A DNA stretch of 63,166 nt from Calothrix sp. FI2-JRJ7 (GCA_019359675.1 JAHHGX010000077.1:1-63166), one strand, 5' to 3'. Counted from the first letter of the stretch, positions 28,273 to 38,030 are shown. The notes: a model not told the origin generated them from the letters alone. Numbers and translations: made by a program.

Positions 28273-29700
28273 CACTAAAACTTCTTCTGACAAATCAAAT
28301 ACATCGAAATCAATCGAATCAGAAAGAATTTCATTTTCCATGTCCCAAGGCGCCGGTTTGCGTATTTGTTCCCATACAGGACTATGCAACGCTTCATCTA
28401 ATTCGCGCGCCATTTCTACCATTCCACTGTAGCCAGCATAGGTATGATGGCGTTCTTGGTTGATATCTAAGAAAGGAATTCGAGCTTTGAGCGCGGTATA
28501 TTGGTTGCGACCTCCCGCAATCAACATTTCGGCATTTGTATCTCTAATAACTCGCAGAATTTCTTGGGGATTACCTTTTTCTAGAGTAATACCATCTGTT
28601 CCTAATAACTGTTTAATACGAGCTTTGTCTTCTTCTGTACTCTTCTTAGTACTAGTTGCTACAACGTCCATTCCTAAGTCTTGAGCGGCTGAGATAATAG
28701 ACCAACTTTTTACGCCCCCAGTATATATAACAACACGTCTACCTTTGAGGCGAGCGCGATATGGCGCCAGTTCAACATTAAGTCTTGCAGTTTCTTCGGC
28801 AATTAATTGTTCTGCACGTTCTTGTAATTTGGGGTCTCCGAGTTTAGCTGCGATATTCCGTAAACAACGGTTCATATCCTCAACACCGTAGAATGACTCT
28901 TCGATGTAAGGAATACCATAGCGTTCTTCCATCTTGCGTGCCATGTTGATTAATGCTTTCGAGCAAATCATTAGATTTAACTTGGCACGGTGAGCGTAAC
29001 AAATTTCTTGATAGCGTGCGTCACCTGTAATTTTTGATAAAACGCGAACACCTAATTTTTTAAGCAGTGGTAAAATGTTCCACATCTCACCAGCGATATT
29101 ATATTCACCAATGATGTTAATATCATATGGTGTGGTATATTCAGGTTCCGCAGTACCGATAACATATTCGAGTAAAGCTTCACCACCAATACGATTACCT
29201 AGGTTTTTACTACCTACGAAGCCAGCAGCATTAACTGGAATAATGGGTATGTTAATTTTCTTTGCTGCCGCTTGGCACACCGCGTCCATATCTTCGCCGA
29301 TGAGCGCGGTGACACAGGTCGAATATACGAATATTGCTGCGGGGTTGTAGCGACTATGAATATCCAAGATAGCTTTATAGAGCTTTTTTTCGGCGCCGAA
29401 TATGACATCATTTTCACTTAAATCGGTTGTAAAGCCCATTTTATAAAGTGTTGGGCCAGATGATAAACTGCCACGGCTGCCCCAAGAATTACCAGCACAA
29501 GCAATGGGTCCATGAACTAAATGAGCAGCATCGGTAATAGGTACAAGAGCAATCATGGCGCCATCAAAAGCACAACCACCTTGCGCGGCGCCGGGTTGAG
29601 CTTGTTGACTACAAGCCTTTTTCTTCTCTCCAATTTTTTGATTATGCTCGCAACCTGGTTCACTCAAAAGTTCGTTAATTTTTGCTTGAGTAATTTTCAT
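28270..29700 (-). CDS. nifE: Nitrogenase cofactor scaffold subunit NifE
   Basis: 476 aa. Alpha subunit of NifEN. Cys motifs: [24 protein letters not shown] and [33 protein letters not shown] near the C-terminus is diagnostic. First gene of the minus-strand nifE-to-fdxH operon. It lies 300 bp after the nifK 3' end, the usual gene order. Confidence 0.96.
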   Translation of the reverse strand: MKITQAKINELLSEPGCEHNQKIGEKKKACSQQAQPGAAQGGCAFDGAMIALVPITDAAHLVHGPIACAGNSWGSRGSLSSGPTLYKMGFTTDLSENDVIFGAEKKLYKAILDIHSRYNPAAIFVYSTCVTALIGEDMDAVCQAAAKKINIPIIPVNAAGFVGSKNLGNRIGGEALLEYVIGTAEPEYTTPYDINIIGEYNIAGEMWNILPLLKKLGVRVLSKITGDARYQEICYAHRAKLNLMICSKALINMARKMEERYGIPYIEESFYGVEDMNRCLRNIAAKLGDPKLQERAEQLIAEETARLNVELAPYRARLKGRRVVIYTGGVKSWSIISAAQDLGMDVVATSTKKSTEEDKARIKQLLGTDGITLEKGNPQEILRVIRDTNAEMLIAGGRNQYTALKARIPFLDINQERHHTYAGYSGMVEMARELDEALHSPVWEQIRKPAPWDMENEILSDSIDFDVFDLSEEVLV

Positions 29701-30002
29701 AGATTTGATGAGATAGAGTAATGTGTAATGCTTAATTGAATATCTTCTTTATAAACATCTAGATAGTACCTGTAAGGTGGGCAATGCCCACCCTACTTGA
29801 AAGATAGTACCTGTAAGGTGGGCAATGCCCACCCTACTTAAAAGAAAAAAGGTAAAGGAAAGTAATTGGTTAACAGTAATTGGTAAGTGGTAATAGGTAA
29901 GAGAGTGAATATTCTGTGATTACCTATTACCGATTACCGATTACGTTCCTACCTCAAACCTTTTCCTTTGCCTTATTCGGCACGCTGCATTTGAACTAAT
30001 TC
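29701..30002. repeat. nifK-nifE intergenic region with tandem 41-bp hairpin repeat
   Basis: Two tandem 41-bp copies (29761-29801 and 29802-29842), each with GGTGGGCAATGCCCACC, a perfect hairpin. A further inverted pair (GGTAATAGGTAAGAG / TTACCTATTACCGATTACC) lies at about 29888-29942. They could attenuate readthrough from nifHDK into nifE. The nifE promoter must be here if it has its own. Confidence 0.65.
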
Positions 30003-30262
30003 TTAACGAATTAAGTCGAAGGAGATATCTGTTACACCAGTAATATTGCTATTACGATCCATTTCATCGAGCAATGTATTAACAACCCAGTTGAGGAGGT
30101 TTAAGCCACCTTGGTAGCCAAGGGTTGCATAACGGTGTAAGTGGTGACGGTCAAACAAAGGATAACCAATGCGAACCATAGGAATTTTGGTGTCACGCCA
30201 CAAGTACTTACCGTAGGAGTTACCAATGAAGAAGTCAACAGGCTCGGTGAACAACAGTGAAC
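30003..30262 (-). CDS. nifK: NifK, 3' (C-terminal) part
   Basis: C-terminal 84 or so residues of the nitrogenase MoFe beta subunit: LFTEPVDFFIGNSYGKYL, then IRVGYPLF-type sequence (MVRIGYPLFDRHHLHRY), then the C-terminal FDLIR. No start codon of its own is plausible. The reading frame joins the 5' part (58887-60166) across a GTTC-N-CT core to give 511 residues in all. Separated from it by the 28.6-kb element. Confidence 0.95.
30256..30262. other. Left element attachment core
   Basis: On the nifK coding strand this reads GTTCACT, and the opposite end (58884-58890) reads GTTCCCT. The shared GTTC-N-CT is short, as usual for serine recombinases, which need only a central dinucleotide identity. 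Joining at GTTC restores the nifK frame exactly. Confidence 0.75.
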
Positions 30263-30324
30263 CAATGCGCCGACAATCAGATAATATTGGTTAATATTAA
30301 AATATTCCTCTCCAAAATTGATAT

Positions 30325-31869
30325 ATGGATGTTTGGGCTTACGCGCGCGTATCGACAGACGAACAAGCCGAAGATGAAGGCGCCCTAATTAAGCAGATGC
30401 GTCGATTGCGTACTGCTGGCGCCACCAAGATATATTACGATGTTGAAAGTCGTACCAGCGATAAACGCAAAGGACTTACCCAGTTAATCGAAGACATTAA
30501 TGCATTAGTACCAGGCAAAGTCTCAAAATTATTATTTATTAGAATAGACCGTTTAACATCCTCATCAATGACCTTTTATCGTTTGATGGATGCCTTAAAA
30601 AAGAAAAGCATACAGCCAACAGCGATAGATGAACCATTTGATATATCAAGTATAGGCGGAGAATTAACAATAGATGTACGACTAGCAGCGAGTAAATATG
30701 AGGTAAAAATGTTAGGTATGCGAGTAAAAAAAGAACGAGATACCCGCAAAGCAAATAAAAAACCTCACTGGAACACTCCACTAGGATATGCAATAGAAAA
30801 CGACAAATATATAATAGATAATCAACTTTGTGTTTGTTTAATCGAGGCAAAGCAAGAATTAACAAGAGCGCAACTAATGCGATTAGTATTCGACACATTC
30901 TTAGAAGTAGGCACAATATCACAAACCGTTAGAAAATTGCACGATACATTTGGCATTCAAGCCAACGCCACACCAAAAGACAGCAACAGTCAAATTAATT
31001 TATTAAACGAAGAAGACGAAATAATATTTGAAAATATCAACAAAACCCGTAGTACTAGCTTACGTTATCCCCACACAGGATTAAAATGGTCAGTTTCTGG
31101 TTTACGTTCCATATTAGTAAACCCCATTTACGCAGGAGGAACACTCTACGACACAGTAGTTCGTCCCAAAGGACATCGTAAACCCTTCGACGAATGGGAA
31201 ATAGCATGGGGAACTCACACCGATGAATCCATTATTACCCGTGAAGAACACGAACAAATCAAAGCCATAATTCGCGGCAACCGCAATAACCGCTGGGCAA
31301 ACGAGCAAAAATACACAAACCCATTCGCCAACTTAGTAAAATGCGCTCATTGTGGCGCCGCATATAGTCGTCAGTGTAAAAAACTAGTCAAGAAAAAGAA
31401 CTTCGTCAGACATCACTACCAATGCAGCTTTTACCGAACAGGCGCCTGTACTAACGGACGCATGATATCCTCAGACGAACTAGAAAAACAAGTTATAAAT
31501 TACATCATTGGTGAAGCCGAACGACTCGCCACCATAGTCGAACAAGAAGTAACAATAACAGGAGAATCTCCACAAGTAAAAACACTTAGAGCATCATTAA
31601 CCACCCTCGAAGCATTACCATCCAACCCCGCAATAGAAACAGCCAAACAAGACATTAGAATGCAGATAGCAGAAGCAATTGCAACCACAAACAACAATTC
31701 TAAACAATATCTAATAGCCAAAGAACGAGTAACACGCGCATTTGCCAACCCAAAATACTGGGAAGGACTAGAAACCGAAGACAAAAGAACCCTACTACAA
31801 GGCTGTGTAAAAAAAATAATCGTAGATGGTAGCCTAGTCACAACAGTAGAACTACTACACCTAAATTAA
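30325..31869 (+). CDS. Large serine recombinase (XisF-like)
   Basis: 514 aa. The resolvase domain opens with YARVSTDEQ, whose Ser10 is the nucleophile; the catalytic Arg region is FIRIDRLTSSSM. A recombinase domain follows (PLGYAIENDKY, then SVSGLRSILVNPIYAGG), then a zinc ribbon (CAHCG and CSFYRTGACTNG) and a coiled-coil tail. Same size class as Anabaena XisF, which excises the fdxN element. It is the obvious enzyme for excising this element. XisH and XisI, partners of XisF, were not found here. It reads inward from the left end. Confidence 0.92.
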   Translation: MDVWAYARVSTDEQAEDEGALIKQMRRLRTAGATKIYYDVESRTSDKRKGLTQLIEDINALVPGKVSKLLFIRIDRLTSSSMTFYRLMDALKKKSIQPTAIDEPFDISSIGGELTIDVRLAASKYEVKMLGMRVKKERDTRKANKKPHWNTPLGYAIENDKYIIDNQLCVCLIEAKQELTRAQLMRLVFDTFLEVGTISQTVRKLHDTFGIQANATPKDSNSQINLLNEEDEIIFENINKTRSTSLRYPHTGLKWSVSGLRSILVNPIYAGGTLYDTVVRPKGHRKPFDEWEIAWGTHTDESIITREEHEQIKAIIRGNRNNRWANEQKYTNPFANLVKCAHCGAAYSRQCKKLVKKKNFVRHHYQCSFYRTGACTNGRMISSDELEKQVINYIIGEAERLATIVEQEVTITGESPQVKTLRASLTTLEALPSNPAIETAKQDIRMQIAEAIATTNNNSKQYLIAKERVTRAFANPKYWEGLETEDKRTLLQGCVKKIIVDGSLVTTVELLHLN

Positions 31870-32291
31870 GTAGAACATCTTGTGGAACAGGCATCCCTGC
31901 CTGTCACATATTTAAGAGGGCGGGCAAGGATGCCCACCCCACAAAAAAATTTTAGGTCATCAACAAAAATCATCTAGCATATATATAGTCAAAACTGTCA
32001 TTCTGAACGTAGTGAAGAATCTCTACAACTTTGATACTAAAGCAGTCACCAACTAACAGAGTAATACCAGATTCTGAACGTAGTGAAGAATCTCTACAAC
32101 TTTGATACTGATGTAATCGAGTTTAACGACTTCATTGCAGCAGCATTTGTAAGTGAAGAATCTCTACAACTTTGATACTGATGTAATCGGTGAGTTGTTA
32201 GGTCAAAACTGTCATTCTGAGAATCTCTACTGGTCTTGCTGCGTGAAAATGGCGCCAAATACCCATAGACACTGCATAGCTTTTCCAACAA
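31870..32291. repeat. Intergenic region with GAATCTCTACAACTTTGATAC direct repeats
   Basis: After a GGCATCCCTGCC / GGGCAAGGATGCCC hairpin (31885-31945), three direct copies of a roughly 40-bp unit (GTGAAGAATCTCTACAAC, TTTGATACTGATGTAATCG) lie at about 32010, 32085 and 32152. Units with AACGTAGTGAAG are dispersed in the window (also 62106). No gene. Confidence 0.6.
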
Positions 32292-32541
32292 TACCGCGAA
32301 CCACAGGGTGTTTTTGAAAGGGGACATTAATTTTCGCCTAAAACGCTTACCCCGTCCAGCTTTGAAATATTTTATCCACAAATTAGGTTCGCGGTAACTC
32401 CAAAACACTTATCAGGTAATGATTTCAGCAATTTTGACACATACCCATCTTGACATCCCAAGCTCTAGAAAGCTATTCTTACTCTAGGTTCGCAGAACAG
32501 CACCTTGAAAACCAAATACAGCAACACTCCTACATTAAGCA
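32292..32541 (+). promoter_or_regulatory. Leader of CRISPR array 1
   Basis: 250 bp directly upstream of the first repeat, homologous along its length to the leader of array 2 (47915-48164). It contains a perfect 11-bp inverted repeat, TACCGCGAACC at 32292-32302 and GGTTCGCGGTA at 32386-32396. The proximal segment AAGCTATTCTTACTCTAGG and the last 40 bp are nearly identical between leaders. It should drive pre-crRNA transcription and mark the insertion end. The degenerate last repeat at the far end confirms orientation. Confidence 0.85.
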
Positions 32542-33731
32542 GTTTAAACTTTAAATAATCCCTTCAAGGGATTGAAACATGAAAATAAATATAATGACTA
32601 ATATTTCAACCGCGTTTAAACTTTAAATAATCCCTTCAAGGGATTGAAACTTGAGCAAGACATTACGTTTTATATTGAAGCAAGTTTAAACTTTAAATAA
32701 TCCCTTCAAGGGATTGAAACTAAACAGTTAGCGACAGAAGAGAATTTAAGAAAGGTTTAAACTTTAAATAATCCCTTCAAGGGATTGAAACTTAGTTTGC
32801 AACTCTCGTACTTTTGGAGTATCGGTTTAAACTTTAAATAATCCCTTCAAGGGATTGAAACAGTATGGCAACAACTATTCCCAAACTTCGCAGCAGGTTT
32901 AAACTTTAAATAATCCCTTCAAGGGATTGAAACGACCTATTACTAATGGTTTGCCTTGGAAAAGCCCATTACGTTTAAACTTTAAATAATCCCTTCAAGG
33001 GATTGAAACCCACTTACCATTACGAGAATCAAACACTTTCTTACGTTTAAACTTTAAATAATCCCTTCAAGGGATTGAAACTTGATTTATATTTCTAGGT
33101 TCCCATTCCTGATGTTTAAACTTTAAATAATCCCTTCAAGGGATTGAAATACGAGCATCGTTGTTAAATAATCTTCTCAAACATGTTTAAACTTTAAATA
33201 ATCCCTTCAAGGGATTGAAACTCAGGAGATATTTGTACTACAGTTTTCTGGATGTTTGAAGTTTAAACTTTAAATAATCCCTTCAAGGGATTGAAACGAT
33301 TCATAAAGAAGAAGCCTGCTATTGGCACTACGTTTAAACTTTAAATAATCCCTTCAAGGGATTGAAACTTGATGGTTGATTGCCGATAAAAAACAAGCAT
33401 CATTAAGTTTAAACTTTAAATAATCCCTTCAAGGGATTGAAACTAATAATTGCTTGCACTTGTGCTTTCACTTCTGTTTAAACTTTAAATAATCCCTTCA
33501 AGGGATTGAAACTTGGAGTAATCAAAACTCTATACAATCCATCATCGTAGTTTAAACTTTAAATAATCCCTTCAAGGGATTGAAACTTTCTTCACTAATC
33601 CTTAAGCCCGCAAAATCGCCCCTAGTTTAAACTTTAAATAATCCCTTCAAGGGATTGAAACAAGCCTAAAGAAGCTGGAGGAAAAGCAACAGATGTTTAA
33701 ACTTTAAATAATCCCTTCAAGGGATTGGAAC
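32542..33731 (+). CRISPR. CRISPR array 1, 17 repeats and 16 spacers
   Basis: Repeats are 37 bp, opening GTTTAAACTTTAAATAATCC and closing CTTCAAGGGATTGAAAC. The core AATCCCTT-C-AAGGGATT forms a hairpin, and the GATTGAAAC end is the usual 8-nt crRNA handle region of type I. Spacers are 32 to 39 bp. The ninth repeat ends GAAAT and the last ends GGAAC, decay expected at the trailer end. Repeats differ from array 2 at five positions. Cas6 at 50302 is the likely processing enzyme. No spacer was seen to match elsewhere in the window, though this was not searched exhaustively. Confidence 0.98.
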
Positions 33732-33951
33732 GGAACTTAGCGAGCTTTTTCTTGGCTTTAAAATTTATTTGCTAACTTATCATTAAAACGGTTTATAACT
33801 TGACTCTTAAATAAGTATAAATAAGTATAAAAAATCTTTAAGATGCTACCCTACGGGGAAAGCTCCGCTTTACGTTCCTCAGCATGACATTAGTCTAGAT
33901 TTGATTCGTTTACAGTATAAATTTGGAACGGGCAAGATGCCCATTCCACTT
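33732..33951. repeat. Trailer region with dispersed repeat
   Basis: An AAATAAGTAT duplication is followed at about 33840-33890 by AAGATGCTACCCTACGGG and a GTTCCTCAGCATGACA segment. The same pair occurs at about 52035-52083. No gene. Confidence 0.5.
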
Positions 33952-34788
33952 TTATAGAAAATTTAAGCTTTGAACTTCTTGGACTGTTAATGAAAGAATT
34001 TGTGCAATTTGTTCGATGCTCATTCCTGTTTGTAGTAGCTGAGATGCTGCGTTTAATCTTGCTTGCCGCTCAGTATCCGCACGTTGCTGTTCGGCATCTG
34101 CGCGTTGTTGTTTGGCATTAGCACGTTGCTGTTCAGCGTCAGCACGTTGTTGTTCAGCGTCAGCACGTTGTTGTTCGGCATCTGCGCGTTGTTGTTCACG
34201 TTGGTATAATTCGTCGAGTTCTACGGGAGTTACGAACTTGCGACCGTCTGGACGGTAAATTTCTAGTGTTGTTGGCGCCAACACAAATTTGATTTGCAAA
34301 CGTGGACTCACCCAATTGTTTATATTCTTAATGGGTTTGAGAGTTTTGTTTGAGCGTAGCCAGCCTTTTAAAATATTTTTATCTGGGTCATATATATAGT
34401 ATTCTTCGGCGCCGTATTTTTGGTAAAAGTCGAACTTGTCGTCCATTTCTTGTTTTCTGTTGCCAGGTGACAATACTTCAAATATTACCTGTGGTGCTAT
34501 ATTACCTTCGCGCGCTTGAACATATGAACCTCGATGACCTTTTGGTCTGCCGAATACTACCATTGCATCAGGGGCATATTTTGTATCAATATCACCTGCT
34601 ATTGGATACCAAAATAAATCTCCAGCAACAAATACATCTGGGTTTGAAGCAAATAGTATCTCTAAACCTTCTTTGATAAGTACAATCCAAATAAACTGTA
34701 ACGTGTTTTGTGCCATCGGTTCACCGTCGGTTTCTGGGTAAATAACCAAGTCGTCGGCGGCATCAAATTCTGTAACTTGTCGTACCAT
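33952..34788 (-). CDS. Uma2-family (DUF820) putative endonuclease
   Basis: 278 aa. PD-(D/E)XK fold of the Uma2 type, abundant in cyanobacteria: DVFVAGDLFWYPI, PDAMVVFG, then the active-site strand VIFEVLSPGNRKQEM and the helix DKFDFYQKYGAEEYYIYDP. The C-terminal 80 aa are a coiled coil of seven-residue tandem units (QQRADAE, QQRANAK and so on), followed by a helix-turn-helix-like end (GMSIEQIAQILSLTVQEV). Function of the family is unproven. It lies in the defence region of the element. Confidence 0.85.
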   Translation of the reverse strand: MVRQVTEFDAADDLVIYPETDGEPMAQNTLQFIWIVLIKEGLEILFASNPDVFVAGDLFWYPIAGDIDTKYAPDAMVVFGRPKGHRGSYVQAREGNIAPQVIFEVLSPGNRKQEMDDKFDFYQKYGAEEYYIYDPDKNILKGWLRSNKTLKPIKNINNWVSPRLQIKFVLAPTTLEIYRPDGRKFVTPVELDELYQREQQRADAEQQRADAEQQRADAEQQRANAKQQRADAEQQRADTERQARLNAASQLLQTGMSIEQIAQILSLTVQEVQSLNFL

Positions 34789-34937
34789 GTTGCAGCACCT
34801 CTAAGTTTATTGAGGTTATTACCCCTCAGTTTAAATCGTAGATGGGTAGATTTCCACCGTTGTTATCAGTAATAAATTACTATACAAAGATTCAGTACTA
34901 GTTTGCAGCTTGTGACACATTTTCAACTGTACAGGTT

Positions 34938-35801
34938 TTAAATATCGTAGTGCTGACAAAGTGATTTGAGTTTTTCCTTGAAACGCGACCTTACGCTCTC
35001 AGGCGCCACAATTTCGCAGTCTTCAGCATATTTCATTACATCGCGAATTAACCAAAACGGATGCGGTGCCTTTTTGACGACATGACGCACACCGTCTATA
35101 ACTTCGTTGCTTATATCTTTATTTATAGATGCGGCTTTTGCTTCGTATGCTTTGACCATTCCTTTGTAAAAGTGTAAGTACACTTCTAAATAATCTAAGC
35201 CCTGATGGCGCCAGTGCCCACTCATTGGCAAGATAGTCTTGATTCTATCGAGACGTAAACAACGATTGTGTATAAGTTCTGGGTACTCAGGATTTGGAAT
35301 ATCGTCAGTCTCATCGCACCATATATACAGATAAAAGCCCCTGTTATCTTCAAAGGCTACTTCAGCATAACGAACCGTATACGCTAAATCTTCACCCTGA
35401 GCATTTGTATAAAGCAATTGGAACGGTTGCTGGTTTTGAAGATGTTGTTCAACAATAACTCGCCATGCTTCGGTTGGTTGGCTAATTGTTTGTAGTACTT
35501 GCTGACGCATCGGCGCCTCTAGTTCGCCACGTTCAAGCAATAATCTTGAAAGCGTTTGTGCTTCACCTGTGTTACCAGAGTCATTGAGAAAGCGAATACC
35601 TTGGAGTAAGGCGCCGATTTGAGTCGAGTTAAACGTAAAGGGCTTACCAACTTCGTATGTTTTCTCAGCAATAGCGACGAGTAAACCTGAAATACTGGGA
35701 GACTTTCCCCAGAAAATGTTTAAGCGACGGGCTATTTCCTCTAATTGTTCTTTAGTCCCATCAGGTATTGACAGTGTGATTGTGTCCTTTTTTCTGGGCA
35801 T
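34938..35801 (-). CDS. WYL-domain transcriptional regulator
   Basis: 287 aa. An N-terminal basic DNA-binding segment of ribbon-helix-helix type (TITLSIPDGTKEQLEEIAR) is followed by a WYL domain around IVEQHLQNQQPFQLLYTN to HNRCLRLDRIKTILPM and a C-terminal WCX-like region ending FKEKLKSLCQHYDI. In Synechocystis the WYL protein Sll7009 sits beside a type I-D locus and represses crRNA accumulation. This protein is in the equivalent position, between array 1 and the I-D cas genes, so the same job is likely. It is divergent from the toxin-antitoxin pair. Confidence 0.85.
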   Translation of the reverse strand: MPRKKDTITLSIPDGTKEQLEEIARRLNIFWGKSPSISGLLVAIAEKTYEVGKPFTFNSTQIGALLQGIRFLNDSGNTGEAQTLSRLLLERGELEAPMRQQVLQTISQPTEAWRVIVEQHLQNQQPFQLLYTNAQGEDLAYTVRYAEVAFEDNRGFYLYIWCDETDDIPNPEYPELIHNRCLRLDRIKTILPMSGHWRHQGLDYLEVYLHFYKGMVKAYEAKAASINKDISNEVIDGVRHVVKKAPHPFWLIRDVMKYAEDCEIVAPESVRSRFKEKLKSLCQHYDI

Positions 35802-35981
35802 TTCTAAATTTGTAATTATACTATTGACATAAAAGGGGATATACAGTTATTGTATCTGTAATAGAGTTTGTGAACAGCTAATTACATAAAAAATATTTAC
35901 ATTTGTTGAGTAGATGCTCAACAGGCACATTAGAAGCAGAAGAGAGATATATAAAGACATTGACTACAAAGGGTAAAAGCC

Positions 35982-36239
35982 ATGTCCCAAGATGACTTAC
36001 TATCAAGAATATCCATCGACCCAAACATCTGCTTTGGTACACCCTGCATTCGCGGGCATCGCATCTGGGTATCGATGATTTTAGATTACTTGGCAGGAGG
36101 TGAAACCATAGAAGCAATTTTAGAAGAATATCCCGGTATAGAACGAGAGGATATTTTAGCTTGTATCGCTTATGGTGCCGAAATGGCGCGCGGCGCTTTT
36201 GTTGAACTCCCTCTTAATAAAAAAAAGGAACCAGCGTGA
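35982..36239 (+). CDS. DUF433 antitoxin
   Basis: 85 aa. Typical DUF433: RISIDPNICFGTPCIRGHRI followed by VSMILDYLAGGETIEAILEEYP and a terminal IACIAYGAEMARG helix. DUF433 proteins are winged-helix antitoxins paired with PIN-like DUF5615 toxins, and the next gene overlaps by 4 bp (GTGA), the normal arrangement. Confidence 0.9.
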   Translation: MSQDDLLSRISIDPNICFGTPCIRGHRIWVSMILDYLAGGETIEAILEEYPGIEREDILACIAYGAEMARGAFVELPLNKKKEPA

Positions 36240-36613
36240 ACATTAAAGTAGATGAACATCTTGGTAACTTGAGGGTTGTTACGTGGTTGCGTGCTGCGGG
36301 ACATAATGTAGCAACAGTAAGGGAACAAAGTTTAACTTCAGCACCAGACGAAGAGTTAATAGCTGTTTGTAGCTCGGAGGGTCGATGCTTAATTACTTGC
36401 AATAGAGGTTTTAGTAATCGCTTAAAGTATAATCCTTCCAACTATGCAGGAATCGTAGTAATTCGTTTACCTTCCCGTCATGACTTTAATGATTTGCAAG
36501 AAGCTATTGATACTTTAATTGCCGCATTAGAAACTACTGAAGTAACAGGAAAGCTATGGATTATTAGAAACGGTAGCACTCAAGAATACGAACCTATCGA
36601 TTCAGATACATGA
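36236..36613 (+). CDS. DUF5615 PIN-like toxin
   Basis: 125 aa from a GTG start overlapping the antitoxin stop. Matches DUF5615: IKVDEHLGNLRVVTWLRAAGHNV, APDEELIAVCSSEGRCLIT, then SNYAGIVVIRLP. The usual acidic strand end reads LITCNRGFSN here, where Asp is common in relatives, so nuclease activity may be weakened. A plasmid-addiction role would stabilise the element in vegetative cells; that role is inferred. Confidence 0.85.
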   Translation: MNIKVDEHLGNLRVVTWLRAAGHNVATVREQSLTSAPDEELIAVCSSEGRCLITCNRGFSNRLKYNPSNYAGIVVIRLPSRHDFNDLQEAIDTLIAALETTEVTGKLWIIRNGSTQEYEPIDSDT

Positions 36614-36633
36614 TTACTGATTCACATTACATG

Positions 36634-36818
36634 CTAGAGCGCCAGTCGAGTAATATATATTGAAGAAAGCTTGGATTTATGAAGTGGTAAAAACGCTGAT
36701 TATTAGATTAAATCCTCGGCGCTCTTGCATCGATAAGAACGGCACCTTAATACTCGATTATAGCGACACACATAATTCGACCTTTATGTCAACCACTTCT
36801 ACTCGATCGGCGCTCTAG
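36634..36818. repeat. Nested inverted-repeat element, about 185 bp
   Basis: Outer arms CTAGAGCGCCAGTCGAGTA (36634-36652) and TACTCGATCGGCGCTCTAG (36800-36818) are inverted with two mismatches. Inner arms GAAGTGGT (about 36680) and ACCACTTC (about 36792) extend the pairing. The centre contains another GGCGCTCTT. It could be a miniature transposable element or the template of a long structured RNA. No obvious target duplication. Confidence 0.55.
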
Positions 36819-36895
36819 AAACCTTGAAGATATAAAATAAAGTTTACTCCAAATTGGGGGCAAAATTTCCAGCAAAATGCAGTTAGGTTTTGAAT

Positions 36896-37333
36896 ATGAT
36901 AAATACTCATCAAGTCTCTTTACAAACAAAACTAGAAACAATAGTCCAGTGTATGGATATACTCAAGCGATATGAGAACGTATCACTTCAAGAATATCTA
37001 AGTGATTACGAGACTCGATCCGTTGTAGAGAGGGCTATACAGTCAATAATTCTAATAGCAATACGCATAAGCTGTTCCATATTGTCACACCTTAATCTCG
37101 AAAAATCGGCTATTAGTTCCGATGAGGCATTTATTGAACTTGGTAAATGTGGTGTAATCGCTTCAGAACTTGCAAAACAACTGGCGCCAACAGTTGGTTT
37201 AGCAAACCATCTTACTTATGAATATGACTGTATACACCATAACAGAGTGTTTGGAGCAATTAAATCAACTCTCCGACAATATTCACTGTATGTGCAGCAA
37301 ATAAACACTTACCTCACTTCTACGTTAGCATAA
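36896..37333 (+). CDS. HepT-like HEPN protein with altered catalytic motif
   Basis: 145 aa from ATG 36896. HEPN (DUF86/HepT) family by SLQEYLSDYETRSVVERAIQ, the helix around DEAFIELGKCGVI, and HHNRVFGAIKSTLRQY. The RNase motif of HepT, R-x4-6-H-x-Y, should fall at GLRNRLVHxYD. Here it reads GLANHLTYEYD, so the Arg and His are replaced and toxin activity is probably lost. It precedes a broken MNT gene by 38 bp, the usual module order. Confidence 0.75.
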   Translation: MINTHQVSLQTKLETIVQCMDILKRYENVSLQEYLSDYETRSVVERAIQSIILIAIRISCSILSHLNLEKSAISSDEAFIELGKCGVIASELAKQLAPTVGLANHLTYEYDCIHHNRVFGAIKSTLRQYSLYVQQINTYLTSTLA

Positions 37334-37371
37334 GCGTAAAGCACGACTACTGAAATCAAAAGTTATCCATT

Positions 37372-37814
37372 ATGGAAACACTTACAATCGAAAAATTGAG
37401 AGAATTATCACAGCAGCTTCCTGATAAAATCCCATATTTAAAAATGTTGGTTTTATTTGGCTCTAGAGCTACTGGCAATATTCATGAAAAAAGTGACTGG
37501 GATTTTGCTGCTCTTTATGATAAAGATAAATATAATAATTCTACAAGTAACACATTAATTGAGTTTTAATTAGCTATGGTGCTGAGTAATATATTTGGTA
37601 TCAACTCAGTCAACATAGATATTGTATAACTCAATTATTGCTCATGGTTACTTGCTCATTTTATTGCTCGCGATGGCGTTTTAATTTTTGAGAAATATCA
37701 AATATTTTTGAATCTTTTCGTTCAATATAATTAAAAACTGATTCAGAATTAAAACAATACCGTAGAGAACGCTATAAGTCTATTGCAAGCAATTTAAAAA
37801 GGTGGAATATATGA
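37372..37814 (+). pseudogene. MntA-like nucleotidyltransferase, broken
   Basis: The first 65 codons encode the start of a minimal nucleotidyltransferase with GSRATGNIHEKSDWDFA, the G-S-x10-D-x-D motif of MNT antitoxins. A TAA follows IEF. The same frame continues with LAMVLSNIFGINSVNIDIV, another TAA, then LNYCSWLLAHFIARDGVLIF. A frameshift leads into ELKQYRRERYKSIASNLKRW, the normal family C-terminus. At least two nonsense changes and one frameshift make it non-functional. Confidence 0.8.
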
Positions 37815-37920
37815 GCCAAATTAACGTTGATGCTGTTACAAAGAGATTTGATTCAATTTCATTATGCTGCGTTCATTTAGAAAATTTTTACCACAGTATG
37901 AAAAGAGAAGAGAATTCTCG
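37811..37920 (+). pseudogene. N-terminal remnant of a second HepT gene
   Basis: ATG overlaps the broken MNT stop (ATATGA) and begins MSQINVDAVTKRFDSISLCC, resembling HepT N-termini. The frame dissolves after about 36 residues into a sequence with CRISPR-repeat-like palindromes. The module seems cut by the degenerate repeat region. Confidence 0.5.
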
Positions 37921-37924
37921 TCAT

Positions 37925-38030
37925 ATCCCTAACAGGGATTTTTACGCCTTGCAATATATGCAAGTGGGAGAAAGTTAAACTGATATTGAGTAACTCGTAT
38001 TTCAATCCCTAATAGGGATTAAGCCTCAAT
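37925..38030 (-). CRISPR. Vestigial CRISPR repeats of another type
   Basis: Two degenerate units in minus orientation: ATCCCTAACAGGGATTTTTA near 37926 and TTTCAATCCCTAATAGGGAT near 38010. The palindrome ATCCCT-AA-AGGGAT and the GTTTCAATC end (inverse of GATTGAAAC) resemble cyanobacterial repeats, but differ from arrays 1 and 2. About 60 bp lie between them. Probably a dead array. Confidence 0.45.
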
